Assembly (NCBI RefSeq): GCF_009695815.1
Contig: NZ_VUNE01000005.1
Location: 62,001 to 126,000 of the forward strand
Direction of reading: 5' to 3'
DNA length: 64,000 bases
DNA from: Peptostreptococcus porci
GTDB taxonomy: Bacteria > Bacillota > Clostridia > Peptostreptococcales > Peptostreptococcaceae
Position 1 is the stretch's first letter. Each line of letters begins with the position of its first letter. The translations under genes were made by a program, and so were the position numbers. A model generated the notes under the pieces. The model ran no database searches, was not told the origin of the DNA, and saw nothing but the letters and a program-made list of their open reading frames with translations. This document shows, piece by piece, positions 1 to 10,246 of this stretch.

Positions 1-995
1 GAATTAATTTTTTGAACTCCCTTGCCTTTCAATCTAAATACAGTTCCTGTCTGAGTTCCTTCAGGAATTGAGTATTTAACGTCACCATCTACAGTTGGAA
101 CTTGTATATCATCACCCAATGCTGCTTGAACAAATGATATTGGCATATTCATATAAATATCAAAACCATCTCTCTGGAACATTTTATGATCTCTGACATT
201 TATTATTAAAATTAAATCTCCTCTCGGTCCTCCAAGCTCTCCATATTCACCTTGCCCTGCTAGTCTAATAGCCTGTCCATCATCAATACCTGCTGGAATA
301 TCTACCTCTACTGTTTTTGTTTTTCTAACGTAGCCTTTTCCATGACAATTCGTACAAGGACTTTCTATCTCCTCTCCTGTACCATGACAAGTCGGACATT
401 CTCTTTGTGTTGCTATATTTCCAAATGGAGTATTTTTTACATCTCTTACCACACCAGAGCCGTTACAAGTTTGGCAAGTTTTTTTAGATGTACCAGGCTT
501 CGCTCCCGTACCATGACACACATCACACTCTTCGTTTCTCGTAACCTTTATTGATACTTTTTTGCCGAAAACAGCATCCAAGAAATCCAACGTTATTGAT
601 TGCCTAATATCATCACCTCTTCTAGGACCACGTCTAGAAGAACCACTAAAGCCTCCAAATCCACCGAAGCCTCTTCCGCCACCGAATACATCTCCAAACA
701 TATCGAAAATATCTTCAAATCCTCCAGCACCGCCAAAGCCTCCAGCGCCTCCGAATCCACCTTGTCCATTAAAAGCATCTGCTCCATACTGATCATACAT
801 TCTTCTTTTTTCAGGATCAGATAGTATTTCATATGCCTCATTTACTTCCTTAAACTTTTCCTCGGCTTCTTTGTCATCGGGGTTTTTGTCAGGATGGTAT
901 TTCATAGCCATTTTTCTATATGCTTTTTTTATTTCCTTTTCATCAGCGGATTTCGATACCCCTAGTATTTCATAAAAATCTTTATTTGACGCCAT
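1..995 (-). CDS. dnaJ: Chaperone DnaJ (3' end beyond window)
   Basis: Hsp40 co-chaperone that delivers unfolded clients to DnaK and stimulates its ATPase in the cytoplasm. The N-terminal J domain carries the HPD motif (YHPDKNPDD), followed by a Gly/Phe-rich linker and four zinc-binding CxxCxGxG repeats ([32 protein letters not shown]), then the start of the client-binding beta domains. It is the last gene seen of the hrcA-grpE-dnaK-dnaJ operon. The start is the ATG at 993-995 ([12 protein letters not shown]). The C-terminus lies outside the window, so intactness cannot be judged. Confidence 0.97.
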   Translation of the reverse strand, partial: MASNKDFYEILGVSKSADEKEIKKAYRKMAMKYHPDKNPDDKEAEEKFKEVNEAYEILSDPEKRRMYDQYGADAFNGQGGFGGAGGFGGAGGFEDIFDMFGDVFGGGRGFGGFGGFSGSSRRGPRRGDDIRQSITLDFLDAVFGKKVSIKVTRNEECDVCHGTGAKPGTSKKTCQTCNGSGVVRDVKNTPFGNIATQRECPTCHGTGEEIESPCTNCHGKGYVRKTKTVEVDIPAGIDDGQAIRLAGQGEYGELGGPRGDLILIINVRDHKMFQRDGFDIYMNMPISFVQAALGDDIQVPTVDGDVKYSIPEGTQTGTVFRLKGKGVQKIN

Positions 996-1049
996 GATAG
1001 CACCTACTTTCCTAAATTATTTTGACATTATTTTTTTACAGAAACAATA

Positions 1050-1070
1050 GCTTGTAGAAAAACTACAAGC
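1050..1070 (-). other. Hairpin between dnaK and dnaJ
   Basis: A perfect 8-bp inverted repeat (GCTTGTAG / CTACAAGC, 5-nt loop) lies in the 97-bp dnaK-dnaJ gap. No T-run directly follows it on the transcribed strand, so it looks more like a processing or attenuation hairpin than a full terminator. It may lower dnaJ output relative to dnaK; that role is inference. Confidence 0.4.
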
Positions 1071-1092
1071 CATTGATATCTAAAAGAATTTA

Positions 1093-2961
<1,869 letters not shown>

Positions 2962-3073
2962 TTAATATATTATTTTTTTATTATTGTAAACTTTATTATT
3001 GTGAATTTTATTATTGAAATTTTTTTAATGCTTTATCTATATTTTAATTACTCATTAACAATTAAATGAACTA

Positions 3074-3700
3074 TCAGCTTGACACCTTGACCATTGCGGC
3101 TCTTAAAACTTTCTTGCCCAAACTGTAGCCTTTCTGAAGCACCATAGTCACCTTTCCAGCTTCAAATTCTTCACTAGGCTCTTGAAGTACTGCCATATGG
3201 AAATTATGATCGAAATCATCTCCCATCTTAGGGCATATTTCTTCCAAACCTTGCTTTGCAAGTGCATCTATCAATTGTTTGTACACTAGATCCACTCCTT
3301 GATACATGGAAGACTCTTTGTCATCAAATGCTGATAATGCTCTCTCCATATTGTCAATTATTGGAATTAGCTCACTCATTATTTTTTCATTTGCAAACAA
3401 ACCGATTGTCAACTTTTCCTCTGACGTTCTTCTTCTATAATTTGAATACTCGGCATTCAACCTAAGGTAAGCATCTTCCTTCTCTTTGATCGTTTTTTCC
3501 AATAAACCAATCTTTAGCGCTGGTTCACATTCTTCATTTTGTGAGTTTTCATCGTCATTGGAAGACATACCATCAGATTCAGATTCTAAAACCTCTTTAT
3601 CTGAAAGGCTTTCTTGCTCCATGCCCACATTTGTATCAATGTCTTCATTCACACCTACTTCATCTTGAAGATTGTCAATATCTTTCTTTTCATTTTCCAT
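3074..3700 (-). CDS. grpE: Nucleotide exchange factor GrpE
   Basis: Co-chaperone that releases ADP from DnaK. The 208-aa protein has an acidic low-complexity N-terminus, a long central helix (KEKEDAYLRLNAEYSNYRRR) and the C-terminal beta domain typical of GrpE (FDHNFHMAVLQEPS, VLQKGYSLGKKVLRAAMVKV). It lies 20 bp downstream of hrcA and about 140 bp upstream of dnaK on the same strand. Family and context agree, so the call is firm. Confidence 0.98.
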   Translation of the reverse strand: MENEKKDIDNLQDEVGVNEDIDTNVGMEQESLSDKEVLESESDGMSSNDDENSQNEECEPALKIGLLEKTIKEKEDAYLRLNAEYSNYRRRTSEEKLTIGLFANEKIMSELIPIIDNMERALSAFDDKESSMYQGVDLVYKQLIDALAKQGLEEICPKMGDDFDHNFHMAVLQEPSEEFEAGKVTMVLQKGYSLGKKVLRAAMVKVSS

Positions 3701-3720
3701 TTTTACACCCCTTTACCCTA

Positions 3721-4734
3721 TCACTTACCATCAAGTAGCAAGCTCATATAATTTAATATAGAATATACTTTCGAATAATCCATTCTAGTAGGTCCAATAA
3801 AACTAATTTTACCTTGCATATTATCTTGAACATTATATGTAGCCGTTATAATACTCAAATCGGTACTAATATTATTTTCACCATTTCCAATTACGATATT
3901 TAAATTATCCTTCTGTATTCCTTTTGTTCCAATCATTTTGGCAATGTGGTCTTTTTCCTCAAGCATATTTAAAAATGATTTTGCCTTTACCATATCATTA
4001 AACTCAGGATAATTGAATATATTTGTAGCACCGTTCAAAGAAATTTTGAAATCTTCATCTGCCACATCGTTTAGTAAATCAATCAAGTCATCAACTATAT
4101 CAGAATACTCTCCAATTTCGTATTTGATATACTCAATCATATTTTCATCCAAATCACCGATTTTTTTCCCAGATAGTTTGTTCGTCAAGTTTGATGATAT
4201 TACATTTAGTTTGGCCTGAGGTAGCTCTTCTGTAGTAATAAATTCTTGACTCTTTATTTCACCATCCTCAGACACCACAATCAGAAGTATTTTATCTACT
4301 GACAAATTCACAAGCTGAATATACTTTATTATTGAAGTTTCACTATGATTGTCGTAAACAGTAATCGTCGTGTAGTTAGTAAGACTCGATAATAATTTCG
4401 AAAGCTCTTCAATTAGACTATCTACCTTCTCAAAATTGCTTTTAATACATTTCTGAAGAATTTCTTTTTCATGATCCTCTAATTCACTGTTTCCCATCAG
4501 CGAATCTACATACAATATGTATCCTTTTTGTGTCGGTATTCTGCCTGCCGACGTATGTGGTTGTACCAAATAGCCCATATCTTCAAGGTCAGACATTTCA
4601 TTTCTAATAGTAGCAGCTGATATACCTAAATTGTATTTCTTAGACAATGTCCTTGAACCAACAGCCTCAGCCGTTTCTATATAGTCTTTCACTATGGCCT
4701 TAAGTATATTTAATTGTCTTTCAGTAAGCTCCAT
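3721..4734 (-). CDS. hrcA: Heat-inducible transcription repressor HrcA
   Basis: Represses class I heat-shock genes by binding CIRCE; its folding depends on GroE chaperones in the known family. The N-terminal winged-helix domain begins MELTERQLNILKAIVKDYIE and includes SAATIRNEMSDLEDMGYL; the GAF-like C-terminal domain follows. The start at 4734 is preferred: it has an AGAAGGTGA ribosome-binding site, matches known HrcA N-termini, and leaves CIRCE upstream. An upstream in-frame ATG at 4782 would fall in the operator spacer. It is the first gene of the operon, giving autoregulation. Confidence 0.97.
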   Translation of the reverse strand: MELTERQLNILKAIVKDYIETAEAVGSRTLSKKYNLGISAATIRNEMSDLEDMGYLVQPHTSAGRIPTQKGYILYVDSLMGNSELEDHEKEILQKCIKSNFEKVDSLIEELSKLLSSLTNYTTITVYDNHSETSIIKYIQLVNLSVDKILLIVVSEDGEIKSQEFITTEELPQAKLNVISSNLTNKLSGKKIGDLDENMIEYIKYEIGEYSDIVDDLIDLLNDVADEDFKISLNGATNIFNYPEFNDMVKAKSFLNMLEEKDHIAKMIGTKGIQKDNLNIVIGNGENNISTDLSIITATYNVQDNMQGKISFIGPTRMDYSKVYSILNYMSLLLDGK

Positions 4735-4771
4735 AGTATCACCTTCTCTCATAAACTTAAATACCATTTTA

Positions 4772-4798
4772 TTATCACTCATTCAATTAGAGTGCTAA
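4772..4798 (-). promoter_or_regulatory. CIRCE operator (HrcA-binding site)
   Basis: The arms TTATCACTC and GAGTGCTAA are separated by 9 nt. The consensus is TTAGCACTC-N9-GAGTGCTAA, so only one base differs. It lies between the sigma-A promoter and the hrcA start, as expected for HrcA autorepression. Confidence 0.95.
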
Positions 4799-4812
4799 AA
4801 CTATCTAATACA

Positions 4813-4841
4813 TTTATACCACCAATTAAAAAACATGTCAA
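4813..4841 (-). promoter_or_regulatory. Sigma-A promoter of hrcA operon
   Basis: On the minus strand, -35 TTGACA (4836-4841) and -10 TATAAA (4813-4818) are separated by exactly 17 bp, immediately upstream of CIRCE. This is a near-consensus housekeeping promoter. Confidence 0.9.
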
Positions 4842-4954
4842 TATTTTTTTATAAAGTTATAAAAAATATTATCTTATTTGTCAACACATTTATTACTCTA
4901 ACAATAAAGTTTTTCTTCTTTGTCTATGTATACGTTATAACAGCACGAATATTT

Positions 4955-5173
4955 TTAAATATCTTCCATTTCAGTGACTAACGTTGATGCAAACATTGTA
5001 CCTTCCAATGTTTCAATTGCTAGTTTTCCTTTATCGTAACTATTATACTTAATGACATTGTTCTCAAATGCTTCAATACCCCATCCTGGTATGTAATAAT
5101 TTCCATCTTTGTCTATAAAATCACCGTCATACCTAAATGCTTCAATTTCTACTGTTTTCTTTCTACACTTCAT
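4955..5173 (-). CDS. Small phage-type protein, probably C-terminally truncated
   Basis: 72 aa, starting MKCRKKTVEIEAFRYDGD. It resembles short phage proteins of the KYRKKPVVIEAFQYDG type, which usually continue with a GDYIIKG...YPCKPDIF tail. Here that tail is absent (ending TLVTEMEDI), which suggests loss of the C-terminus. It directly follows the next gene upstream (1-bp gap) and belongs to the prophage remnant between hrcA and the IS element. Its function is unknown. Confidence 0.55.
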   Translation of the reverse strand: MKCRKKTVEIEAFRYDGDFIDKDGNYYIPGWGIEAFENNVIKYNSYDKGKLAIETLEGTMFASTLVTEMEDI

Positions 5174-5174
5174 C

Positions 5175-5393
5175 TTAGTTATTCCCCATTCTTAATTCTA
5201 CTTTTGTTTCTTCAATGTGTCCTTCATTTACCATTGTGTTAAAATGCGAAATAGGTATTGAAGTAAAGTGAACATAATCTGCAAACCCTAATATATAACT
5301 CATTTCAAATAAACCTTCAGAAATTTCCTTATTGTCAATCGCTACAACTTCAAATTCTATTCCAGTTGTTTTATCTTTATATTTTTTAGCCAT
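5175..5393 (-). CDS. Hypothetical phage-remnant protein
   Basis: Not recognised. The 72-aa product starts MAKKYKDKTTGIEFEVVAID. An in-frame upstream start at 5435 is possible, but 5393 has an AAAGGAG ribosome-binding site and is preferred. The protein is small, soluble and acidic in its C-terminal half. It lies in the prophage remnant downstream of the MuF/toxin-like pseudogene. Confidence 0.5.
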   Translation of the reverse strand: MAKKYKDKTTGIEFEVVAIDNKEISEGLFEMSYILGFADYVHFTSIPISHFNTMVNEGHIEETKVELRMGNN

Positions 5394-5459
5394 AATTTTC
5401 TCCTTTCTTTTTCTATTTTTGCATTTAAAAAGCACCCTAACATTTATTGTTAAAGTGCC

Positions 5460-5690
5460 TTACTTTGAATATTTCCAATCTAAAATTTTATCATACAATG
5501 ACTGTACATATTTACCTTTTTCTGTATACCAGTTTTGTCCGTTGGAATCATAGTACATACAATCATCACTTGTAAGATACCAGTCTATTTCAGTCTGCAA
5601 GCCTGCATAATTACTTGTATCCACCATAAGTTTTATATCGTTATCACATTTTTTTAGATATTCTATCTCTTCACCTGTTAAACCAAACAT
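5460..5690 (-). CDS. Hypothetical small protein, candidate immunity partner
   Basis: 76 aa (MFGLTGEEIEYLKKCDND), acidic, soluble and rich in aromatic residues (YLTSDDCMYYDSNGQNWY). No family is recognised. It starts 11 bp after the MuF/toxin-like pseudogene on the same strand. In MuF-linked polymorphic toxin loci the gene immediately after the toxin often encodes immunity, so that role is possible here, but it rests only on position and size. Confidence 0.45.
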   Translation of the reverse strand: MFGLTGEEIEYLKKCDNDIKLMVDTSNYAGLQTEIDWYLTSDDCMYYDSNGQNWYTEKGKYVQSLYDKILDWKYSK

Positions 5691-5701
5691 GCTTACACCT
5701 T

Positions 5702-6539
5702 CTATCGTCTTGGATTACATTGAATTAAAGTATTTGTGATTGGATTATATGTAACACCACACAATCCCTCTAATTCCAACAGCATACTATTACTTCTCTT
5801 TTTAATAACACTACCACTAGCCAAACACTTTTCTATATCGTTAGTTGGAACATGCTTATGGTTTAATCTTTTCATAGTTTCTTTAGAATTACTAAGATTT
5901 GCCCAATCATGCGTTCCTATTGCTCTACTTGTAAAATGGTAAGATATACCTTTAACTTCTAGACCATCATTAAATTTCAATCCAGTCAGCTTCTTCTCAA
6001 GGTTTTTATGATACTCTTTAAAATTTTTATACCCCACTAATGGAGAAATTTCTCCTTTTTGAACAATCCCAGCATAACCTTTTATCATATCCCATTCTTT
6101 AGTATTATTATACTTTATATCTTAGAATTTTTCAAATGATTTAACCCCGTCATACCCAAGACTTTTATATTTCTCAAACTGCGTCTTGTCACTATTCCGG
6201 TTCTTCCATTTCTTTTCTTTTAAAAGATATTGAGGATTCGTTTCTACATATTTTTTATACCACTCTTGATAACTTAAATTTGCATCAACATAAATATTTT
6301 TTCCATTTTCATCTCTAGCTATCCTTACACTATCTTCCAAATCATCAACATCGACTGGAACAGTCGTAGACCTACAATGTGGATGCATAGGTGGATAATT
6401 AACTCCTGGAACTGCCTCACTTAAATCAAACTTTTTACCATCTAAATCCCTGCATATTTCTGATGTTTTGATATCCAAAGTAGCTAAATATTAATAAACT
6501 TTTACGTCAAAGTCTTTATATATCCTTAAGTCGCCTTGA
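5702..6539 (-). pseudogene. Phage MuF/SPP1 gp7-type minor head protein with C-terminal toxin-like domain, broken
   Basis: One reading frame runs from the IS edge to 5702, interrupted by two in-frame TAA codons (6491-6493 and 6122-6124). The sequence continues sensibly through both: VKVY-stop-YLATLDIKTSEICRDLDG and FEKF-stop-DIKYNNTKEWDMIKGY. The first part is the C-terminal region of SPP1 gp7/MuF head-morphogenesis proteins (CRDLDGKKFDLSEAVPG, PPMHPHCRST). The last ~90 residues (SYHFTSRAIG...HVPTNDIEKCLASGS) resemble small RNase/toxin-type domains fused to MuF proteins. The 5' portion is missing beyond the IS. Dead as a full-length protein. Confidence 0.75.
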
Positions 6540-6564
6540 GGGGCTGACCCAAAAGTCCCATAAA

Positions 6565-6595
6565 TTGCCGTAGGACTTACCTACGGTAATTTTTT
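6565..6595 (+). terminator. Hairpin terminator inside IS left end
   Basis: A perfect 10-bp stem TTGCCGTAGG / CCTACGGTAA with a 5-nt loop is followed by a T-run. It points inward and would stop read-through from outside promoters into the transposase, a common IS arrangement. Confidence 0.7.
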
Positions 6596-6662
6596 ACATA
6601 AAAAAACATCTCCATGATATAATGTTAATAGCTAAAAAACAAGAAAAAGGAGATGATTTTTT

Positions 6663-7997
6663 ATGAATAACTCAAAGGTTATCTACATAGATTATAGCAT
6701 GAATCAATTACAATTACCATCTGATTTATTAGATTGTATACCAGAAAACCATATTTCAAGAATAGTTAATGAAGTCGTTGAAAATATTGATATGAAAATC
6801 TTAGAGAAAGCATATACAGGTGGTGGAAGTTCTTACCATCCTAAAATGATGCTTAAAATAGTTCTATATGCATATACTCAAAAGGTAACTTCTGGAAGAA
6901 GAATTGCTAGAATGTGTAAGGAACATATCCCAATGATATGGCTATCAGGAAGATGTACTCCTGATTTTAGAACTATAAATAGATTCAGAAGCGAGAAAAT
7001 GAAAGACATAATAACAGATGTTTTCGAAACACTTGTAATATATATCGTTATTAAAGAACTTGCGGATACTGACGTATATTATATTGATGGTACAAAAATA
7101 GAGGCTGATACAAATAAATTTACTTTTGTCTGGTCTAAATCTACTGATAATTTTCAAAATAAAATCACAGATAATATAAAGAAATTTTTGAAAGATGCCG
7201 AAAAATTGGCATATGAAGAAAATAACGAAGGTGAATTGTTAGAAAAATATAGCGACTTAGCTGAAATTTCTTCTAATATTCTTAAATCATTGGAAGAAAA
7301 AGATTCTAGATATAAAAAGGCTGTTATTACATCTGAACAAATCGACACTATCGGAGATAAATTAGACAAAATCGAAGAAAAACTTACGGAAAAGAATGTA
7401 AGTAAGAAACATAAAATAAATCCAATAAGAAAAATGCGTAAGAAATTTACTGAAGATTTTTCTCCAAGAATGAAGAAATATGAGAGATATAAAACTATAC
7501 TTTCAAATAGAAATAGCTTTTCTAAAACAGATACGGATGCCACTTTTATGTTCATACATAAATCTTATCCCTTTTAATACAATGAGACTTGAAATAACAA
7601 ATAGATATAAAAAAGATATCAAATATTGGCAACATTGGGAATATGACGAGCAATATGATAGATTTATATGTCCTAACGGAAAAAATATAGAATTTAAAAA
7701 TTATTCAACGAGAAAAGATAAATATGGATACCAAAGAGATTTTAAAATATATGAATGCGAATCATGCGATGATTGCGAATTTAAAGATCGATTTTGTCGT
7801 TCACAAAATTTCATTTAAGAGGAAATGAAAAGGTAAAAATTTAATTTGGATTGATTGCAGTGGCACATAATTTAATAAAAATATGGCTCGATAGAGCCAA
7901 GTTAACCTATACAAAACTCATAAAGAGAGCACAAATAAAAATACACGCTACACATTCATTTCCATGCATGGAGAATGTGGGCGTGTATTTTATTTAG
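6663..7997 (+). pseudogene. IS1182-family transposase, internally deleted
   Basis: The N-terminal part (6663-7577) is typical of IS1182 transposases: SSYHPKMMLKIVLYAYTQ, SGRCTPDFRTINRFR, and the first catalytic Asp region YYIDGTKIEADTN. At RNSFSKTDTDATFM the frame breaks. The region carrying the second Asp is missing, and a C-terminal piece resumes in another frame (KYGYQRDFKIYECESCDDC, 7480-7818). A further in-frame TAA occurs before FGLIAVAHNLIKIW, and the remnant frame ends at 7995-7997. The enzyme cannot be active. A good ribosome-binding site (AAGGAG) precedes the start. Confidence 0.9.
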
Positions 7998-8034
7998 GGC
8001 TCTTATGAGTCAGCCCCTGACATATTAATATATC

Positions 8035-8047
8035 TATTATTTAGCTG
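8035..8047 (+). other. attL core
   Basis: 13-bp direct repeat TATTATTTAGCTG shared exactly with 24358-24370. The phage DNA right of the core, read on the minus strand, encodes ITMAAISAK-stop, mirroring the nox C-terminus ITMAAITAK-stop but with different codons. Confidence 0.8.
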
Positions 8048-8169
8048 ATATAGCGGCCATAGTTATATGACTTTAATTAATAATTTTATAGTTTTTACAA
8101 TTTATAAATCGCTATTTTTCAACATTTTATTTTACTCAGTTTATTAATTTTATGACTTTTTAGTCTGTC

Positions 8170-8189
8170 TTGCTACCAAAATACTACCA
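8170..8189 (+). repeat. Integrase arm-type site, left copy
   Basis: TTGCTACCAAAATACTACCA matches 24301-24320 at 19 of 20 positions in direct orientation. Each copy holds two CTACCA half-repeats. They lie 122 bp inside attL and 37 bp inside attR, as expected for tyrosine-integrase arm sites. Confidence 0.75.
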
Positions 8190-8233
8190 TAATTTTTAAT
8201 AGATACTAAAAGAACAATACAGTATAATAATTG

Positions 8234-8263
8234 TAAAAAAATAGGGGTGGCATATAGCCACCC
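8234..8263 (-). terminator. Rho-independent terminator after amidase
   Basis: A 7-bp GC-rich stem GGGTGGC / GCCACCC with a 5-nt loop is followed on the minus strand by a T-run. It ends the phage lysis operon just before the arm site. Confidence 0.88.
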
Positions 8264-8271
8264 TCTTATAT

Positions 8272-8997
8272 TTATATACCTACACAATACCTAGCTGACA
8301 CATATCCTGCTCGTGGAATTTTATACCAAGTTCCCTCTATGTTTTTAACCACTTCTTCAACATAAATCTTAGAACCATCTCTATAAGACGATACTTTTCT
8401 ATATCCCACACCTGGACCCATGCGAACGTTTAATACATCTCCTGGTGTTTTAGTCATAACCGAATATCCGCCTCTTGACACACTAGTATTAACCTGCACT
8501 AGTGTTTGTCCCATATACTTCTTAACTATATTTATGAACCTTTGCCAACCAAGATCTAGAGTCTTATGAGGACAATATTTACCACTACAATACTGATGGG
8601 TAACAACTCTATCAACATTCCACCCTCTTGCCTTTAGAATAGCAGCTACATACTTTGCACAGTTCTCTTCTGCTTTTGCAAAATCATTTGCATTACCTGT
8701 GCTTCTAGCTATTTCAATTCCGATATAATGTCTATTACCATACGTTGCTCCGCAGTGCCAAGCATTGCGATTAAATGGTATGCACTCATATATAGCAGAT
8801 TCATCCACTACAGTATGAAAACTTGTCCAACTAGAATTTCCCACCATATATGATGCCTCAGCCTTGGCTTTAGCGGAGTTATAAGTATTATGAATTACGA
8901 TTTTTTCGGCATTCATAGCATAGGTTTGTTTTTTGCCTTTATTCCAATTTGGCACAGGAAAATCATATATAGGTACGCCACAATTTATTCCATTCAT
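8272..8997 (-). CDS. Phage endolysin, N-acetylmuramoyl-L-alanine amidase with SH3 domain
   Basis: Cleaves the MurNAc-L-Ala bond of peptidoglycan at the end of a lytic cycle. The 241-aa protein has an N-terminal Amidase_2 domain (IVIHNTYN, SFHTVVDESAIYECIP, AWHCGATYGNRHYIGIEIA, VVTHQYCSGKYCPHK) with the zinc-ligand histidines, and a C-terminal bacterial SH3 domain (DVLNVRMGPGVGYRKVSSY) for wall binding. It starts within a TAATG overlap with the small gene upstream and follows a holin, the standard lysis cassette. It appears intact, although the prophage is defective. Confidence 0.93.
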   Translation of the reverse strand: MNGINCGVPIYDFPVPNWNKGKKQTYAMNAEKIVIHNTYNSAKAKAEASYMVGNSSWTSFHTVVDESAIYECIPFNRNAWHCGATYGNRHYIGIEIARSTGNANDFAKAEENCAKYVAAILKARGWNVDRVVTHQYCSGKYCPHKTLDLGWQRFINIVKKYMGQTLVQVNTSVSRGGYSVMTKTPGDVLNVRMGPGVGYRKVSSYRDGSKIYVEEVVKNIEGTWYKIPRAGYVSARYCVGI

Positions 8998-9137
8998 TAT
9001 AGTCTCCCTTCTTTCTTTAATTGTTCTAAATCTTCATCAGACAATCCACCAAATTCATCAGTGTCATGGAAATGATTCTTTTCTAAATTTTCCTTATACA
9101 GTTCCTCGTCAAACACAATTGTATGATTTACTTCCAT
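8997..9137 (-). CDS. Small acidic phage protein between holin and endolysin
   Basis: 46 aa (MEVNHTIVFDEELYKENLEK...), highly charged and without membrane segments. Both ends use TAATG stop/start overlaps: with the holin stop at 9137 and with the amidase start at 8997. This indicates translational coupling in the lysis cassette. No family is recognised; XkdX-like small proteins occupy this slot in other Firmicutes phages, but the sequence is not clearly one. Confidence 0.7.
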   Translation of the reverse strand: MEVNHTIVFDEELYKENLEKNHFHDTDEFGGLSDEDLEQLKKEGRL

Positions 9138-9532
9138 TATTTACCTCCCCATTTATCCAAGATATTTGCAAATATCTTGATATCCGTGCCACTTTTGTTT
9201 AAATTTTCAACTATAGAGCGTAGTTCTAACATTAAATACCCAATGTATAGAGTATATACTAGTGCCGTACCTGCACCATTTGGAATTACAACACTTATGG
9301 GAATGAATATAATCAAAGCAAGCATACTGCCTATTTTCCTTAATATACCATTTATACCTGCCTTACTTTTAAATTCTATATCAGGATTCACAACTGCTGC
9401 AATCGTTCCTGTAATAAAGTCCACTATCATTACAAAAGCAATTATCATCAAAATAAATAATATTTTGCTTTCCTCTGTTTGTGTACACTGCTTTAAAAAT
9501 CCAAAAACACTGTTTGCTATTTCCATATCCAT
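9137..9532 (-). CDS. Phage lysis holin (holin_4 / toxin-secretion family)
   Basis: 131-aa membrane protein that forms the inner-membrane lesion releasing endolysin. The hydrophobic segments ILFILMIIAFVMIVDFITG and IGSMLALIIFIPISVVI, and the D-F-I-T-G-T motif followed by a conserved SKAGINGILRK loop, are typical of the family. The gene is translationally coupled to the small gene downstream and precedes the amidase. Confidence 0.9.
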   Translation of the reverse strand: MDMEIANSVFGFLKQCTQTEESKILFILMIIAFVMIVDFITGTIAAVVNPDIEFKSKAGINGILRKIGSMLALIIFIPISVVIPNGAGTALVYTLYIGYLMLELRSIVENLNKSGTDIKIFANILDKWGGK

Positions 9533-9587
9533 AAAATCACCTTTCTTAAAAATAGGCAGTTTACCAGACTTGCCCAGGTCTTTTTTA

Positions 9588-9785
9588 CTACTGTGCCACT
9601 TCTGCTACTGACCCACCATCTACAAGAAAAGCTATATCCTTTTCTTCCCTTATCAGTGCGTCTGTAGCTTCCTTATACCTCTGTAAAGACTTCTTTTCAA
9701 AGTAGGCACAATACTTAAGCCTAGCACCCTCTTTTCCATCTTCTAAGTACGCTATCATTACTCTTGCACATATAAATTTTGCCAT
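9588..9785 (-). CDS. Hypothetical phage protein
   Basis: 65 aa from the preferred ATG at 9785 (MAKFICARVMIAYLEDGK), which has a GGAGATAGTGAT leader with a GGAG ribosome-binding site. A longer in-frame form could start at 9866. It is soluble and has no recognised family. It lies between the tail-fibre remnant genes and the holin, a position usually filled by small tail or lysis accessory proteins. Confidence 0.6.
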   Translation of the reverse strand: MAKFICARVMIAYLEDGKEGARLKYCAYFEKKSLQRYKEATDALIREEKDIAFLVDGGSVAEVAQ

Positions 9786-9871
9786 ATCACTATCTCCTTT
9801 TCTTAAATACATTTCTTTTACTTTTCTTTTGACTATATTAAAAATGTCGCGACACATTTTAATCACCTATT

Positions 9872-10237
9872 TTATTCTAGCGTTGTTAGCACCAGTTCTT
9901 CCACTGTAGTAGATAAAGTATCTACCCTATCTTTTAAGGTTTCATTTTCCTTTTTCAGTTCCTCTATAATTTCTGATGCTGACGTTTCTTTTTCACACTG
10001 TAATTCAGCTTCCTTTTCAGCCTTTTCCCTTTCTTCTTCACGCTTAGCAAGAAAAGCTTCTACTATGGCTACGTCAGTATCACCTGTAAAGCCTTGAGTC
10101 TTGATATCTTCAAGCCAAAATACTTCACTATCCACTAGTACCAGCGTCTTATATTTCGATTCAGGGTATGATTTTTCCCAAATTTCTTTAGCTATGCCAT
10201 TCATGCTCTCTTTTCTATCCCATATTTTTATCTTCAT
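9872..10237 (-). CDS. Phage tail-region protein with C-terminal coiled coil
   Basis: 121 aa. The N-terminus MKIKIWDRKESMNGIAKEIW resembles small proteins encoded after tail fibres in clostridial phages. From about residue 70 onward the sequence is a heptad-rich charged helix (KREEEREKAEKEAELQ, ELKKENETLKDRVDTL), which predicts a coiled coil. It starts 9 bp after the fused tail gene. The function is not established. Confidence 0.65.
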   Translation of the reverse strand: MKIKIWDRKESMNGIAKEIWEKSYPESKYKTLVLVDSEVFWLEDIKTQGFTGDTDVAIVEAFLAKREEEREKAEKEAELQCEKETSASEIIEELKKENETLKDRVDTLSTTVEELVLTTLE

Positions 10238-10246
10238 TTTTACCTC

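Larger units (their letters stand above)
6540..8017 (+). mobile_element. Decayed IS1182-type insertion sequence
   Basis: The element is bounded by imperfect inverted repeats: the left end starts GGGGCTGACCCAAAAGTCCC (6540-6559) and the right end reads, on the minus strand, GGGGCTGACTCATAAGAGCC. Inside is an IS1182-family transposase pseudogene lacking its catalytic core. A hairpin near the left end and a strong palindrome near the right end flank the coding part. No convincing target duplication was found (only TGA on each side). It sits at a junction between two different phage segments. Confidence 0.88.

Noticed and set aside
593-841. Small open frames opposite or within dnaJ, dnaK, lepA and other long genes
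   Set aside because: They are shadows in alternative frames of strongly conserved genes, without ribosome-binding sites or protein-like composition.
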